DNA of 64,000 nt, taken from positions 36,051-100,050 of the forward strand of contig JAFVXW010000018.1 of the NCBI GenBank assembly GCA_017500935.1, written 5' to 3'. Position 1 is the stretch's first letter. Every line of letters begins with the position of its first letter. This document shows, piece after piece, positions 17,737 through 27,435 of this stretch. The notes below the pieces were generated by a model. It worked only from the letters and a program-made list of their open reading frames with translations, made no database searches and was not told the DNA's origin. A program made the translations under genes and the position numbers. This stretch comes from Lachnospiraceae bacterium (GTDB taxonomy: Bacteria > Bacillota > Clostridia > Lachnospirales > Lachnospiraceae).

Positions 17737-18525
17737 TTACTTCTTTTCAAACTCATACAGACGGTACATTTTCTTTGAAAGCCGTCCGCCATATAATTTT
17801 TCAAAAATCGCTTTTTCAATTCCATACAGCTGCGCGGTCAGCTCTGCCGGTGTCATCTCATGCTCTTTTACAAACGAAATACCCGTATCCGCGATAATCT
17901 GCAGAGGGGCATCCACACCGAAAACCTCGGTTACACCCACTTCATTGATGGGATTTTTGTATCTGGACATTTTTGCCGCAAAAACCGTATAACAGTCCAT
18001 CAGGATATGTATCTTGCCGAAATACGCGCCGATCATTTTCAGAAATTTCTGCAGTTCCTGCGGCTTTAAATACATGCTCACACCTTCCATCACAAGGATC
18101 AGATCCTGTCCTTTTTCAAAATGCGCAAGCCATTCCGGCTGCCGGATATCGGCATCAAGCATACAATAGGTGCTGCTTTCTGCATAATACCGTCTTCGCT
18201 CTCTGATCACTTCAGGAAAATCCAGATCTGTCCACATCCTGCCGCCGGCCTCCACCCGCAGGCAGCGGCTGTCCATACCGCAGCCCACATGCAAAACTGC
18301 CGCATCCGCATCCTTTTTCATCTGTGCCGTCAGCCAACGGTCAAACACCGCAGAACGCATTCCCATGTAGTAAGCAAGCCATTTGGATCTTGCCTTTCCC
18401 TTTAAAGCAAAGCCCTCTGCCTCCCAGATTTCCTCTGCCTTTTTGTCCTTTAAAAGAATACCTTTTTTGCTCACGTACGCCTTTCCGTACAGCGGTATAT
18501 ATAAAGTTTTATTTACGTTATCCAT
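17737..18525 (-). CDS. Leucine-carboxyl-methyltransferase-family SAM methyltransferase
   Basis: 262 residues. Motif I is VLHVGCGMDSRCLR near residue 88, followed by TDLDFPEVIRERR and LVMEGVSMYLKP, the pattern of the LCM/PPM1/TcmP family of O-methyltransferases. In bacteria these usually modify small-molecule or polyketide carboxylates or hydroxyls; the substrate here is unknown. It has its own promoter and is followed by the MFS gene. Confidence 0.86.
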   Translation of the reverse strand: MDNVNKTLYIPLYGKAYVSKKGILLKDKKAEEIWEAEGFALKGKARSKWLAYYMGMRSAVFDRWLTAQMKKDADAAVLHVGCGMDSRCLRVEAGGRMWTDLDFPEVIRERRRYYAESSTYCMLDADIRQPEWLAHFEKGQDLILVMEGVSMYLKPQELQKFLKMIGAYFGKIHILMDCYTVFAAKMSRYKNPINEVGVTEVFGVDAPLQIIADTGISFVKEHEMTPAELTAQLYGIEKAIFEKLYGGRLSKKMYRLYEFEKK

Positions 18526-18558
18526 ACCTGATCATTCCTTTCAAAACTCTCAAAAAGA

Positions 18559-18587
18559 ATTATAACGAAACAGGTGAAAAATCACAA
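18559..18587 (-). promoter_or_regulatory. Promoter of the methyltransferase/MFS pair
   Basis: Minus-strand TTGTGA (18587-18582), a 17-base spacer and TATAAT (18564-18559), 34 bases before the start codon. Confidence 0.6.
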
Positions 18588-18646
18588 GTAAACTGTTATG
18601 ATTAAAGCAGCTGAATTTGTATCCCCTTTTTACGGAGGTATTTTTT

Positions 18647-20809
18647 ATGAACTTTCCCACAGCCTCAGCCCATCCGCGCCCTGTCCGTTTAAGCGAAGAA
18701 ACCCGCGCGTGGGCCTATACATCTCTGCACGGCAAATATGGCGATGAAGCCATTTCCAACGATGCCGTAACCCTGGATCATATCGAAGGTTTTGAAAACC
18801 TTTCCGCCACTGCGCAGTATGATCTGATGATCCGCGAGATCGCCGCCAAATCCCCGCTCCGGATCTGTCCTGCAGAAAAAATCTGCGGCAGTGCCACCTT
18901 AGGACTTGGTATCTCTCATGAAGTACCTGCCCGTTTTAACGGCAAGCCTGTTTTTCCCAGCGTCAGCCATCTGACCATCCGCTATGACAAGGTGATCCGC
19001 GAAGGTCTTTTTTCCTATGAAAAAGAAATCCAGGAACGATTAACCGATCCTGCGCTCACAGCATATGAAAAAGAGTTTTTGCACAGCCTTCTTAACGTGA
19101 TCGATTCCATGCAGATCTGGCATTCCCGTTATCTGAAAGAAACCAAAGATACGCGCCCCGATCTTCACGCGCTTCTCAAACAGGTGCCTTTTGAGCCTGC
19201 CCGCAATTTCCACGAGGCGCTGCAGTCTCTGTGGTTTGTATTTGCCTTTGTGCGCCTGTGCGGCAACTGGCCCGGCATCGGCAGAATCGACTGGCTTCTG
19301 GGCGATTACTTAAAACAGGATCTTGCCTCCGGTGCTCTCACCCTTGATACCGCCCGCGAATTACTGGCATCCTTTTTTATCAAAGGCTGTGAATGGATCC
19401 AGTCCAACACACCACCGGAGTCCGGCGATGCCCAGCATTACCAGAATATCGTTTTAAGCGGTATTGATACAGACGGCTGCGAAATCACCAACGAAGTCAC
19501 TTATCTGGTTTTAGATGTGGTGGAAGAACTGGCAATCTCCGACTATCCCATCACCGTGCGTTTGAATCAGAATTCTCCGGCTGCCTTAAAACGAAAGATT
19601 GCAGAAGTGATGCGTCATGGCGGCGGTATCGTGGCGATCTATAACGAAGATCTGGTGCTGCAGGCACTTGCCAACGAAGGCTATGAGGAAAAAGAAGCCC
19701 GCCGTTTTGCCAATGACGGCTGCTGGGAAGTGCAGATTCCCGGCAAGACCAATTTCTCCTATCATCCCTTTGACGGTCTGCAGATTTTCAATAAGGCGCT
19801 GGGACTGGACGAAGCCTGTGACGCTGCCATTCCTGCCTTTGCATCCGTCGATGAAATTTACGAAGCCTTCCTGAAAGGTCTTAAAAAACATCTGGAAAAC
19901 ACCTTCCGGGAACGCGTGGCCGACCGCTTTATCAAAAAAGACGGCCGCTGGCAGCCCAAATATCAGGAAACACCCACTTCCGTTGTCAGCCTTTTTGAGG
20001 ACGGCTGTATCGAAAACGCCCGTTCCTATCATGAATACGGTCCCACCTACATGGTTCGCTCCCCTCACATCGGCGGCGCACCGGATATCGCAAACTCCCT
20101 GTATGCAATCCAGAAGGCGGTATTTGAAGAAAAGAAACTGACGCTGTCCGAACTGATCCGGATCGTCAGAAACAACTGGGAAAACGAAGAGGTTTTAAGA
20201 CTCTCTCTGAAAAACAAATATACCTACTACGGAAATGACAGCGATGACAGCAGCGAGATCACAGCCGATATCTGGCATGCCCGCATCTTAAATGACTTTG
20301 CGGATCTTGTCAAAAAATGTTCCGCCGGAACCGATTATCCCTGCCGCTTCATTCCCGGCGTCAGCACCTTCGGCCGCCAGATTCAGTGGCTTCCCCAGCG
20401 TACCGCTACGGTTTTCGGTGCCAAAAAAGGAGATATCCTCTCCGGCAATGACTCTCCGACTCCCAGCACGGATTCTGCCGGTGCCACAGCCATCATCCGT
20501 TCTCACTGTAAGGCAGACCTTGTCAGACAGTCCTGCGGCGCGGCGCTGGATATCAAGCTCTATCCCAAAACACTCCATGATGAAACCGGTGTTTTGGCAC
20601 TGATTTCCCTGATGGACGGCTTTTTAAAGCTGGGCGGATTCTTCCTGCAGCTGGATGCCATGGATGTGCAGACACTTTTGGATGCCCAGAAAAATCCCCG
20701 GAATCACAAAACCCTTTCCGTGCGTGTTTCCGGCTGGAATGCCCGTTTTGTCACTCTGGACGAACAGTGGCAGACCATGATCATTGAGAGAACGGCTCAG
20801 AATCTGTGA
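18647..20809 (+). CDS. Glycyl radical enzyme (PFL/dehydratase superfamily) of unknown substrate
   Basis: 720 residues from the ATG at 18647, which follows ACGGAGG; an upstream ATG adds 10 residues without a site. The thiyl cysteine is Cys359 in NDGCWEV, and the radical glycine is Gly696 in RVSGWNARF, 24 residues from the end. Dehydratase-type members have G-C-V-E; here the Glu is kept but Val is Trp, and the usual RVxGY is RVSGW. It is shorter than PFL (about 760). No activating radical-SAM enzyme is adjacent, so activation must be in trans. Expression ends at a strong terminator at 20,889. It probably performs a dehydration or C-X cleavage on a polyol, sugar acid or amine; the class is unknown. 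Confidence 0.9.
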   Translation: MNFPTASAHPRPVRLSEETRAWAYTSLHGKYGDEAISNDAVTLDHIEGFENLSATAQYDLMIREIAAKSPLRICPAEKICGSATLGLGISHEVPARFNGKPVFPSVSHLTIRYDKVIREGLFSYEKEIQERLTDPALTAYEKEFLHSLLNVIDSMQIWHSRYLKETKDTRPDLHALLKQVPFEPARNFHEALQSLWFVFAFVRLCGNWPGIGRIDWLLGDYLKQDLASGALTLDTARELLASFFIKGCEWIQSNTPPESGDAQHYQNIVLSGIDTDGCEITNEVTYLVLDVVEELAISDYPITVRLNQNSPAALKRKIAEVMRHGGGIVAIYNEDLVLQALANEGYEEKEARRFANDGCWEVQIPGKTNFSYHPFDGLQIFNKALGLDEACDAAIPAFASVDEIYEAFLKGLKKHLENTFRERVADRFIKKDGRWQPKYQETPTSVVSLFEDGCIENARSYHEYGPTYMVRSPHIGGAPDIANSLYAIQKAVFEEKKLTLSELIRIVRNNWENEEVLRLSLKNKYTYYGNDSDDSSEITADIWHARILNDFADLVKKCSAGTDYPCRFIPGVSTFGRQIQWLPQRTATVFGAKKGDILSGNDSPTPSTDSAGATAIIRSHCKADLVRQSCGAALDIKLYPKTLHDETGVLALISLMDGFLKLGGFFLQLDAMDVQTLLDAQKNPRNHKTLSVRVSGWNARFVTLDEQWQTMIIERTAQNL

Positions 20810-20825
20810 GGTAAGTTTCAAAATC

Positions 20826-20882
20826 TGATATTTGTCTTACCAAATGATATTTGTCTTACCAAATGATATTTGTCTTACCAAA
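20826..20882 (+). repeat. Three perfect 19-bp tandem repeats
   Basis: TGATATTTGTCTTACCAAA occurs three times head to tail with no mismatch (20826, 20845, 20864), between the stop of the glycyl radical enzyme and its terminator, so it would be in the 3' untranslated RNA. Confidence 0.93.
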
Positions 20883-20888
20883 AGTGAA

Positions 20889-20927
20889 AGGCGTGAACCT
20901 GCATCATCAAAGTTCACGCCTTTTTTT
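20889..20927 (+). terminator. Strong terminator of the glycyl radical enzyme gene
   Basis: A 10-bp perfect stem (AGGCGTGAAC with GTTCACGCCT) is followed by seven T on the plus strand. Confidence 0.9.
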
Positions 20928-20996
20928 GTTTATTTTGATCGTTGCTCTGTTTTACTACTTTTGTGCGCAGTTCACTTTGAAACCTGGCATTTCGCC

Positions 20997-22523
20997 TTAC
21001 GCCACAGTTTCATCCGTAATCTTAACCATCGCCTCTTCCATGCTCATACCTTCCGCGATCGCCTGTCTTCTGGCCGCATTGACTGCCTGAATGGTTTTGA
21101 CCCGTTCACCGGTCAGTGCATATCCTTTCATGGCGATCAGCGTTGCTGCCCATGCCACCATGGGAATGATGCAGAACAGAATGATCACAACCCAGTTCAT
21201 ACCTTCCGCATAGGGAGTTGTAATGGTAGGCAATGTTTCCAGTCCGATAAAAGTGACCGCCACGCCCACAACAGTCGCAGACAGAGAGGAAACCAGCTTA
21301 TCCACCAGTGAAAACAGCGTACCCATGATACCGGGAATGAATTTGCCGGAACGATAGGTTTCATAATCCGCACAGTCAGCCACCATGGGAATCGGCATAT
21401 CTGCTGTCGCATAATACGCACCGTAACCGATGCCAAAAAACAGAATAAACAGAACCGTATACAGATTGATCGCCAGTCCGTTTTCATTATATAAAGACAT
21501 ATTCAGTGCCGGAACACCGGGTTTCCAGAGAAGCAAAAGCACCAAAACACCCACATAACAGATCAGTGCTACAGACACATAACGCATCAGGGATGCCTTC
21601 TGTCCTTTTTTCTGGGAAGTACGCACCGTCATAAGGAAAAACGGAGCGGAGAACACATATCCGAGTACCATCATCGGCAGATACAGACGGTTATAGTCGC
21701 CCATCATGCAGCCGTAAAGCATACATAAAACAGTCAGGTTTGTCGCAATGGAAAGTGCCAGTTTGCATCCTGCACCTGCCACCATCAGACGCTGCATGGG
21801 TTTATTGCCTTTGATGATCTCGATATATTCAGAAATTTTTACCTTCTCCTGACTGCCGCCGATACCGAAATACTTGGTCTGGTCTTTTTCCCAGATACCG
21901 ATCACCGCAAGTGCGGTCAGAGCCATGGAGACAATAATACCAATAGGAGTCAGTACACGGAAAAACTGTGCATTATAATCGCCTACATTTGCTGCCACAA
22001 TAGGGGCTAAAAACTGCATGGAACCCATACCTGCCAAAGAACCAACCGTATTAAAAATGGTAAACAGCGGTCTCTGTTTGGGATCATTGGTCAGTACAGA
22101 CTGACCGGAACGGGTACAGGAAGTCTGGAAAGTATAACCGATTACCCATACCGCATACAGAACAATGAATGCCGCATAACGCATCCACATCAGCTTTTCA
22201 GGAATGGCAGGTGTCACCATATACAGTAAAATCACTGCTGCCGCCATGATCACGTTGCCGATCACCATAAACGGACGGAATTTACCGAATCTGCCGTCTG
22301 TTCTGTCCATCAGCGCACCGATGATCGGATCGGTGACTGCGTCAAACACACGCATACCGGTAACCATAAAAGATGCAAATACCATCGCCAACGCCAGTAC
22401 ATTGGAACCAAAGGTTGCGATATAACTTAAGATCAGAACATAATATACATTGGTTGCGCCGTTGTTAAGCGGAAATAAAACCAGCTGATACAGTTTGGCG
22501 CGGTTCATTTTTTGGTCGTTCAT
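20997..22523 (-). CDS. GPH-family sugar:cation symporter
   Basis: 508 residues, about 12 helices. Signature residues TDPIIGALMDRTDGRFGKFR near residue 65 are those of melibiose/uronide symporters. It follows a GH2 hydrolase and an MGH1-like hydrolase on the same strand with short gaps, so it is the importer of that operon. The substrate is presumably the disaccharide or glycoside cleaved by the GH2 enzyme. Start after AAGGGAG. Confidence 0.9.
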   Translation of the reverse strand: MNDQKMNRAKLYQLVLFPLNNGATNVYYVLILSYIATFGSNVLALAMVFASFMVTGMRVFDAVTDPIIGALMDRTDGRFGKFRPFMVIGNVIMAAAVILLYMVTPAIPEKLMWMRYAAFIVLYAVWVIGYTFQTSCTRSGQSVLTNDPKQRPLFTIFNTVGSLAGMGSMQFLAPIVAANVGDYNAQFFRVLTPIGIIVSMALTALAVIGIWEKDQTKYFGIGGSQEKVKISEYIEIIKGNKPMQRLMVAGAGCKLALSIATNLTVLCMLYGCMMGDYNRLYLPMMVLGYVFSAPFFLMTVRTSQKKGQKASLMRYVSVALICYVGVLVLLLLWKPGVPALNMSLYNENGLAINLYTVLFILFFGIGYGAYYATADMPIPMVADCADYETYRSGKFIPGIMGTLFSLVDKLVSSLSATVVGVAVTFIGLETLPTITTPYAEGMNWVVIILFCIIPMVAWAATLIAMKGYALTGERVKTIQAVNAARRQAIAEGMSMEEAMVKITDETVA

Positions 22524-22561
22524 AAAAAATCTCCCTTACCGGTTTCCCGGTTTTATCCTTT

Positions 22562-24523
22562 TTATACCCAGTTTTCACCCTTGCCGTCGTTTTTCTTTAA
22601 TTTATAGGCCGGATTGGGCCTGGTCACCCGGCGGATGACAGCAGTATCCGTACATTTTGTACTTCCGCTTACCGCTGCTGCTTCCAGCTTCACTTCTCCC
22701 TCAAGAGGAAGTTTAAAGGTAAATACCTTATCTGCTGTCTGCTCACCCACTTTTTTACCGTTGGCATACAGTTCCACGCAGGGTGCGTTGGAATATATTT
22801 TTATCCGGGTCTGCTTCTCTGCCCTGTCTGCATAACGGCTGCCGCAGATATGCACGAAGGGCTCTTTTGACCAATAAGCCTTGTATAAATAAAAACTGTC
22901 TTTTTTGATCTTGCGGTCAAAGGTGACAAGTCCTTTGTGATTCATGCCGGGTTCTCCGCCCTGATTTCTGGCATCTGCCGCAAAATCAAACATATTCCAG
23001 AGATGGGTTGCCCACATAAAAGGACGTTTTTCAAAGAACCGGAGCAGATATTCGTGATAAACCGCCTGATATTCTTCTGTCTGATCACCGCGGCGCGGAC
23101 GGGATGAGTGGAGATTGGTCATCGCCTCGCAGCCGTACTCAGAATATCCCAGACAGCGGTTGGGATACTTCCAATGGAAGAAATCCACCCACAGGTCGTT
23201 TAAGAACAGGCACGGTGTATACCATCCCAGATACAGATTCCAGCTTACAAGGTCTGAAATATGCGCCACTTTGTTGAAAGGACCGCATACCGCATAACAG
23301 GCAAGCGTGGTTGGACGGGTCGCATCCATGCTGTGCACCAGATCATTGAGCATCCGGTGATTGTCCAGCATATCCTTATTATCTTTGGTGGAAATAGTGA
23401 TCTCATTGCTTAATCCCCACACACAGATACTGGGGTGGTTGTAGTTCTGAATGATCAGTTCCTTCATCTGGGAAACCGTATTTTCACGGCCATTTGGCAT
23501 ATGCTCTGAAATATAGGGAATCTCTGCCCATACCACCATGCCGTATCTGTCACACAGATCATAAAAATACTGGTCATGCTGATAATGTGCCAGTCTGATC
23601 GTATTGGCACCTACCTCACGGATCATGTCCATATCGGTATCGTGATGTTCTTTTGTCAGCGCATTGCCGATGCCTTTCCAGTCCTGATGACGGCATACAC
23701 CGCGCAGCGGATAGCTTCTGCCGTTTAAGAAAAAGCCCTTCTGCGGATCCACCAAAAAGGTACGCACACCGAATGCGGTACGGATGCGGTCTTTTTCTTC
23801 TCCATTCACAAAAAGCACGGCTTCGCAGCTGTACAGATAAGGATCGTCAATACCGTCCCACAGATGAACATTGGGTAGGGTCAGATTCGCCTCTGCCATG
23901 ACTTTATCCGCTGCCAACTGTGCTTCCGTCTTTTGCTGTACACAGAGATTTCCTTCCGCATCCCGAACAGAAATTTCCACTGTACTTCCCTCGATATTAA
24001 CCCAGGTCTTCACATTGATTTGCGCATCTTTTCCTGTTACAGAAGGTGTAACCGCAATCCCGCGTCCTCCAAAATAATCCATATCAAAATGACAGGCATT
24101 GACTGTCACAAGCTTTACATCCCGGTAAATACCGCCGTAAAATGTAAAGTCTGCTTTCTGGGGATACACGCGGTCATTTACCGAGTTGTCAACTTCCACA
24201 ACCAGCGTATTCTCCTGTACCAAAACCTCTGTCACATCGCAGCGGAAGGTGGAATAACCGCCGTCATGACTCATCACACATTTCCCGTTCAGATATACCT
24301 TCGCAGACGCATTGACACCGTCAAATTCCAGATAAACACGTTCCTTTTCCGTATATTCGGGTGCTGCAAATCTTTTTTTATAAATGCAGGTTCCACGGTA
24401 ATAATCGTTGCCGCCGTCCTGACCGTCCAGCGCATTCCAGGTATGCGGAATATTCACTTCTGAAATACTGCTGTCATGGTATTGAAATTCCCAGCTCTGA
24501 TTGAGCAGCTGTGTTTTTCTCAT
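22562..24523 (-). CDS. Glycoside hydrolase family 2 enzyme
   Basis: 653 residues. The N-terminal GH2 jelly-roll begins with SWEFQYHDSS and the immunoglobulin-like domain lies near 185-290. The TIM barrel follows, with acid/base Glu in WGLSNEIT near residue 380 and nucleophile Glu in YSEYGCEA near 460. The enzyme is shorter than LacZ (about 1000) and closer to beta-glucuronidase/beta-galactosidase size. No signal peptide, so it cleaves an imported glycoside. It sits between the GH-like gene at 24.6 kb and the symporter. Confidence 0.9.
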   Translation of the reverse strand: MRKTQLLNQSWEFQYHDSSISEVNIPHTWNALDGQDGGNDYYRGTCIYKKRFAAPEYTEKERVYLEFDGVNASAKVYLNGKCVMSHDGGYSTFRCDVTEVLVQENTLVVEVDNSVNDRVYPQKADFTFYGGIYRDVKLVTVNACHFDMDYFGGRGIAVTPSVTGKDAQINVKTWVNIEGSTVEISVRDAEGNLCVQQKTEAQLAADKVMAEANLTLPNVHLWDGIDDPYLYSCEAVLFVNGEEKDRIRTAFGVRTFLVDPQKGFFLNGRSYPLRGVCRHQDWKGIGNALTKEHHDTDMDMIREVGANTIRLAHYQHDQYFYDLCDRYGMVVWAEIPYISEHMPNGRENTVSQMKELIIQNYNHPSICVWGLSNEITISTKDNKDMLDNHRMLNDLVHSMDATRPTTLACYAVCGPFNKVAHISDLVSWNLYLGWYTPCLFLNDLWVDFFHWKYPNRCLGYSEYGCEAMTNLHSSRPRRGDQTEEYQAVYHEYLLRFFEKRPFMWATHLWNMFDFAADARNQGGEPGMNHKGLVTFDRKIKKDSFYLYKAYWSKEPFVHICGSRYADRAEKQTRIKIYSNAPCVELYANGKKVGEQTADKVFTFKLPLEGEVKLEAAAVSGSTKCTDTAVIRRVTRPNPAYKLKKNDGKGENWV

Positions 24524-24571
24524 CTTGATCTCCTTGCTTTAATTTGTGCTGTTTTTCTGATCAGCCTTTAA

Positions 24572-24593
24572 ATTGTATTCAAATAAATACAAT
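24572..24593. repeat. Inverted repeat between the two hydrolase genes
   Basis: Arms ATTGTATT and AATACAAT are separated by 6 bases. It lies in the 104-bp gap of the sugar operon. No good T run follows, so it is either an internal attenuating hairpin or an operator. Confidence 0.4.
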
Positions 24594-24627
24594 CCCGTTT
24601 CAAGTTTAGCACCGTATGGGAGGGGAT

Positions 24628-26169
24628 TCAACGCTTAAAAACCTTGGTGCAGCGCTGTTTCTTTCCTTCTTCTCCCCAGATCACTTCCAGTTCCACATCC
24701 ACATTGCTCTCCAGAATAACCTGCGGCATTTCGTTAACATCCTTTCTTGCCATGCAAAGAAGAGTCAGTTCTCCCTCCTTGCCAAACGGATATTTTTTCA
24801 CTCCGTGTTCTTCCGTCAGATTGATATCCCACACGATCCTATTTTTATCTGCATCAGGTTTAATACCAAATACATATTCAAACAGGACGGAAATCGGGAT
24901 CAAACCTGTCCAGCCTACAAAATCCCGGCGCGCAATATTACCTTTTGCAGGTCTTCCCTCATTGACAAACTCCGGCGCATAGTTTTCAAACACTGTGTCC
25001 GTATCTTTATACACTTCCACCACTGCCGCAAGACTCTCTTTTCCAATTTCATGAGCCAGACCGTACTTCCCGTATTTATCCAGCCCCTTTAAGATCATAT
25101 AGTTGGTGGGTGCCCAGACACCTCCGCACCAATATTCCCCTGCCGGAGCATAGTCTTTATGATCTCTGGACAAGGACGGAACTCTGTGAGGGGATTTAAA
25201 ATATTTTTCATCCTCCAGCATCGCGATCATTCTTTCCGCGCGCTCCTTCGGCGCACATTCTGCGATCAGCGCCCAGTAAGCCCCTACATGGCGGACCATA
25301 TTATACTTTCCATTGTTCCAAAGATCATAGTAAAATCCGCTTTCCTCATCCCAAAGTTTGCCGTTGATCACTTCTTCCATATGATCTCTCTCTGCTTCCA
25401 GCTCCGCGGCAAATTCCATACGTCCCAATACGCGGGCCATCTCCAGCAGAATATTACAGTCAAAGAGTGCCTGCATACAGGCATCTACCCAAACCATGTG
25501 TCCATGTGAAAAACCAACATGATACCCCGGCATCAGACGGGGCATGTTATCCATACCGCATCCCCATCCAGTCGAAAAATAAGTGCCGTCCGGCCATGTA
25601 TGATGCTCAGCCATCCAGCGATGATATGCCATCAGCGGGGGAAATACTTGGGCCAGACGTTCTTTATCGCCAAAATTCTGAAAATATTCCCACTCACACC
25701 ACGCCATTACAGCCGGCCCCGTTGCGGAAGGATCATACCTCGTAAAATGGTCACGTCCTGTACTCTCCTCGATCTCGCGGCAGATAAATCCATCTTTATG
25801 CTGATGGGAGTAAAGATTGTCCAGTGTTCCCTGAAAATTAAAGATTCTGTCCGCATACTTTCCAAACATCAGGATAAACGATGAATCCCACATAAACACA
25901 CATCCGTTAAATGCAGTATCTATGAAGTTGGATACAAATCCGGTTCCCTCCTGCGGTGTGCAAAGATTGCCGAACGCAAGCTCCCAGGTCTTCCAATAAC
26001 AATCTATGGTATCCTGATGTCCATCCCAGACCGGCAGCGGAAGCAGATCTTTGATCTTTCCAAAAACCGGCAGGGGATCTGTATCGGGTTCTTTCCTGAG
26101 AAAAACATTTTCTTTTACCAGTTCCTCTTCTTCTAAAGTAAACTCACTGTTTTGTTTGAAAAAATCCAT
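24628..26169 (-). CDS. MGH1-like/trehalase-type (alpha/alpha)6 glycoside hydrolase
   Basis: 513 residues of the (alpha/alpha)6 clan that includes trehalase and GH63. Visible marks are FMWDSSFILMF near residue 95 and a long helical barrel with WPDGTYFSTGWGCGMDN near 195. GVWAPTNYMILKGL near 365 and the end-barrel strands VEVIWGEEGK follow. No signal peptide. First gene of the sugar operon, with a well-defined promoter. Activity on trehalose is only one possibility; related enzymes act on diverse alpha- or unsaturated glycosides. Confidence 0.84.
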   Translation of the reverse strand: MDFFKQNSEFTLEEEELVKENVFLRKEPDTDPLPVFGKIKDLLPLPVWDGHQDTIDCYWKTWELAFGNLCTPQEGTGFVSNFIDTAFNGCVFMWDSSFILMFGKYADRIFNFQGTLDNLYSHQHKDGFICREIEESTGRDHFTRYDPSATGPAVMAWCEWEYFQNFGDKERLAQVFPPLMAYHRWMAEHHTWPDGTYFSTGWGCGMDNMPRLMPGYHVGFSHGHMVWVDACMQALFDCNILLEMARVLGRMEFAAELEAERDHMEEVINGKLWDEESGFYYDLWNNGKYNMVRHVGAYWALIAECAPKERAERMIAMLEDEKYFKSPHRVPSLSRDHKDYAPAGEYWCGGVWAPTNYMILKGLDKYGKYGLAHEIGKESLAAVVEVYKDTDTVFENYAPEFVNEGRPAKGNIARRDFVGWTGLIPISVLFEYVFGIKPDADKNRIVWDINLTEEHGVKKYPFGKEGELTLLCMARKDVNEMPQVILESNVDVELEVIWGEEGKKQRCTKVFKR

Positions 26170-26210
26170 TTTGGGTCCTCCGTTTCTTTTGATTCTTTTT
26201 CGAACACTTC

Positions 26211-26249
26211 TTGTTTTTCATTATAGCTGAGATTATAATGACTAGACAA
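26211..26249. promoter_or_regulatory. Overlapping divergent promoters (sugar operon and yitT)
   Basis: Plus strand: TTGTTT (26211), 17 bases, TATAAT (26234-26239). Minus strand: TTGTCT (26249-26244), 18 bases, TATAAT (26225-26220). The two overlap, so RNA polymerase cannot use both at once. Confidence 0.65.
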
Positions 26250-26278
26250 GTTATCTGCGAAAGGAAAATTCTTTCTTT

Positions 26279-26926
26279 ATGAGAAAAAGCATTTTATCCC
26301 CCTTAATCGCACTGTCATTCAGGCAGTGTGTTTTATCGCTGGCAGGCAGCATCATCCTCGCCTTTGGCCTATACCATATTCATGCCCAGTCCGGTATCAC
26401 GGAAGGCGGTGTTCTGGGAATGACACTGCTGCTGCAGTACCACTTTGCCATTTCTCCCTCAGTATCCGGATTTCTCTTAAATGCGGTCTGTTACTTTATC
26501 GGCTGGCGTTTTCTGGGTAAACGCTTTTTGTTTTACTCTGCAGTCGCTGCCCTTGGTTTTTCTGCTTCTTATCGTATTTTTGAATTTTTTCCGCCCCTTT
26601 GGCCTGCTGCCGCCGATCATCCCTTTCTTGCAGCCATGATCGGTGCTGTTTTTATCGGTGTCGGTGCAGGTTTAAGCGTGCGCGCAGGCGGTGCCCCCAG
26701 CGGTGACGATGCTCTTGCCATGGCTGTTTCCAAAGCAACCCGCATGCAGATCCAATGGGCATACCTGATCTCCGACCTGCTTGTACTCGCCCTGTCCCTG
26801 ACCTATATTCCGCTGTCACGTATTCTGTATTCCCTTTTGACAGTGGTTCTTTCCGGTCAGATTATCGGCTGGATACAGAACATAAATATCCCGAGACGCA
26901 AAAACGGCCAGTCCTCTTTGGACTGA
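26279..26926 (+). CDS. YitT family membrane protein
   Basis: 215 residues, five or six hydrophobic helices, with the family core GITEGGVLGMTLLLQYHF near residue 37 and a glycine-rich segment GVGAGLSVRAGGAPSGDD near residue 124. YitT/DUF161 proteins are polytopic and uncharacterised; this one lacks the C-terminal DUF2179 domain of the longer members. A weak ribosome site (AAAGGAAAA) sits some 12 bases upstream. Confidence 0.82.
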   Translation: MRKSILSPLIALSFRQCVLSLAGSIILAFGLYHIHAQSGITEGGVLGMTLLLQYHFAISPSVSGFLLNAVCYFIGWRFLGKRFLFYSAVAALGFSASYRIFEFFPPLWPAAADHPFLAAMIGAVFIGVGAGLSVRAGGAPSGDDALAMAVSKATRMQIQWAYLISDLLVLALSLTYIPLSRILYSLLTVVLSGQIIGWIQNINIPRRKNGQSSLD

Positions 26927-26937
26927 CCGCTCTTTTT
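26905..26937 (+). terminator. Terminator of yitT-like gene
   Basis: Stem CGGcCAGTCC/GGACTGaCCG with one internal mismatch, then CTCTTTTTT. The left arm overlaps the last codons of the gene. Confidence 0.82.
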
Positions 26938-27323
26938 TATACCGGAATAAATGCCATCACCAGACAAAAAGCCGCAACAACAAAAACACAGTAATCTTCC
27001 CAGTAGAGCTTTCTTGCAATGATCATATCTTTAGGTTTTCTGGGATTTACAAAAATAGGATATTCTCTGTTTGCCTTATAATTGAGTTCCCCTGTTTTCT
27101 TAAGAGAAAAGCATTCAAAAGAACGACAGCTGTACCATTCGCTGCCAAGTGTGAACTCAAATACCGGTGCAAACTGCTGACCGTCTTTTTTGGGTGTCAT
27201 ACTGTCCCATCTGACAAATCTTCCAGGAATCTGCAGTTTGCAGTTAAGCTTTCTAAGCAGTATCCAGATACCGGCTGCCAATGCTATGATGCCGGCACAA
27301 AGCCATATTATTCTGATAATCAT
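26937..27323 (-). CDS. Small two-helix membrane protein (DUF3592-like)
   Basis: 128 residues: an N-terminal membrane helix (residues 3-22), a beta-rich soluble middle with a YPIFVNPRKPKDM segment, and a C-terminal helix (about 108-126). The middle section resembles DUF3592 proteins, where a short beta domain lies between two helices. Start after AGGAGG. Function unknown. Confidence 0.65.
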   Translation of the reverse strand: MIIRIIWLCAGIIALAAGIWILLRKLNCKLQIPGRFVRWDSMTPKKDGQQFAPVFEFTLGSEWYSCRSFECFSLKKTGELNYKANREYPIFVNPRKPKDMIIARKLYWEDYCVFVVAAFCLVMAFIPV

Positions 27324-27435
27324 TCTCTAATTCCTCCTGATTTCTATGTAACACAAACATATTCCAAGAATACATGAAAATCACAGGATTGTCCATACTC
27401 TAAATCACAGAACCGTTGTTTTGCAGCATTTTCTT

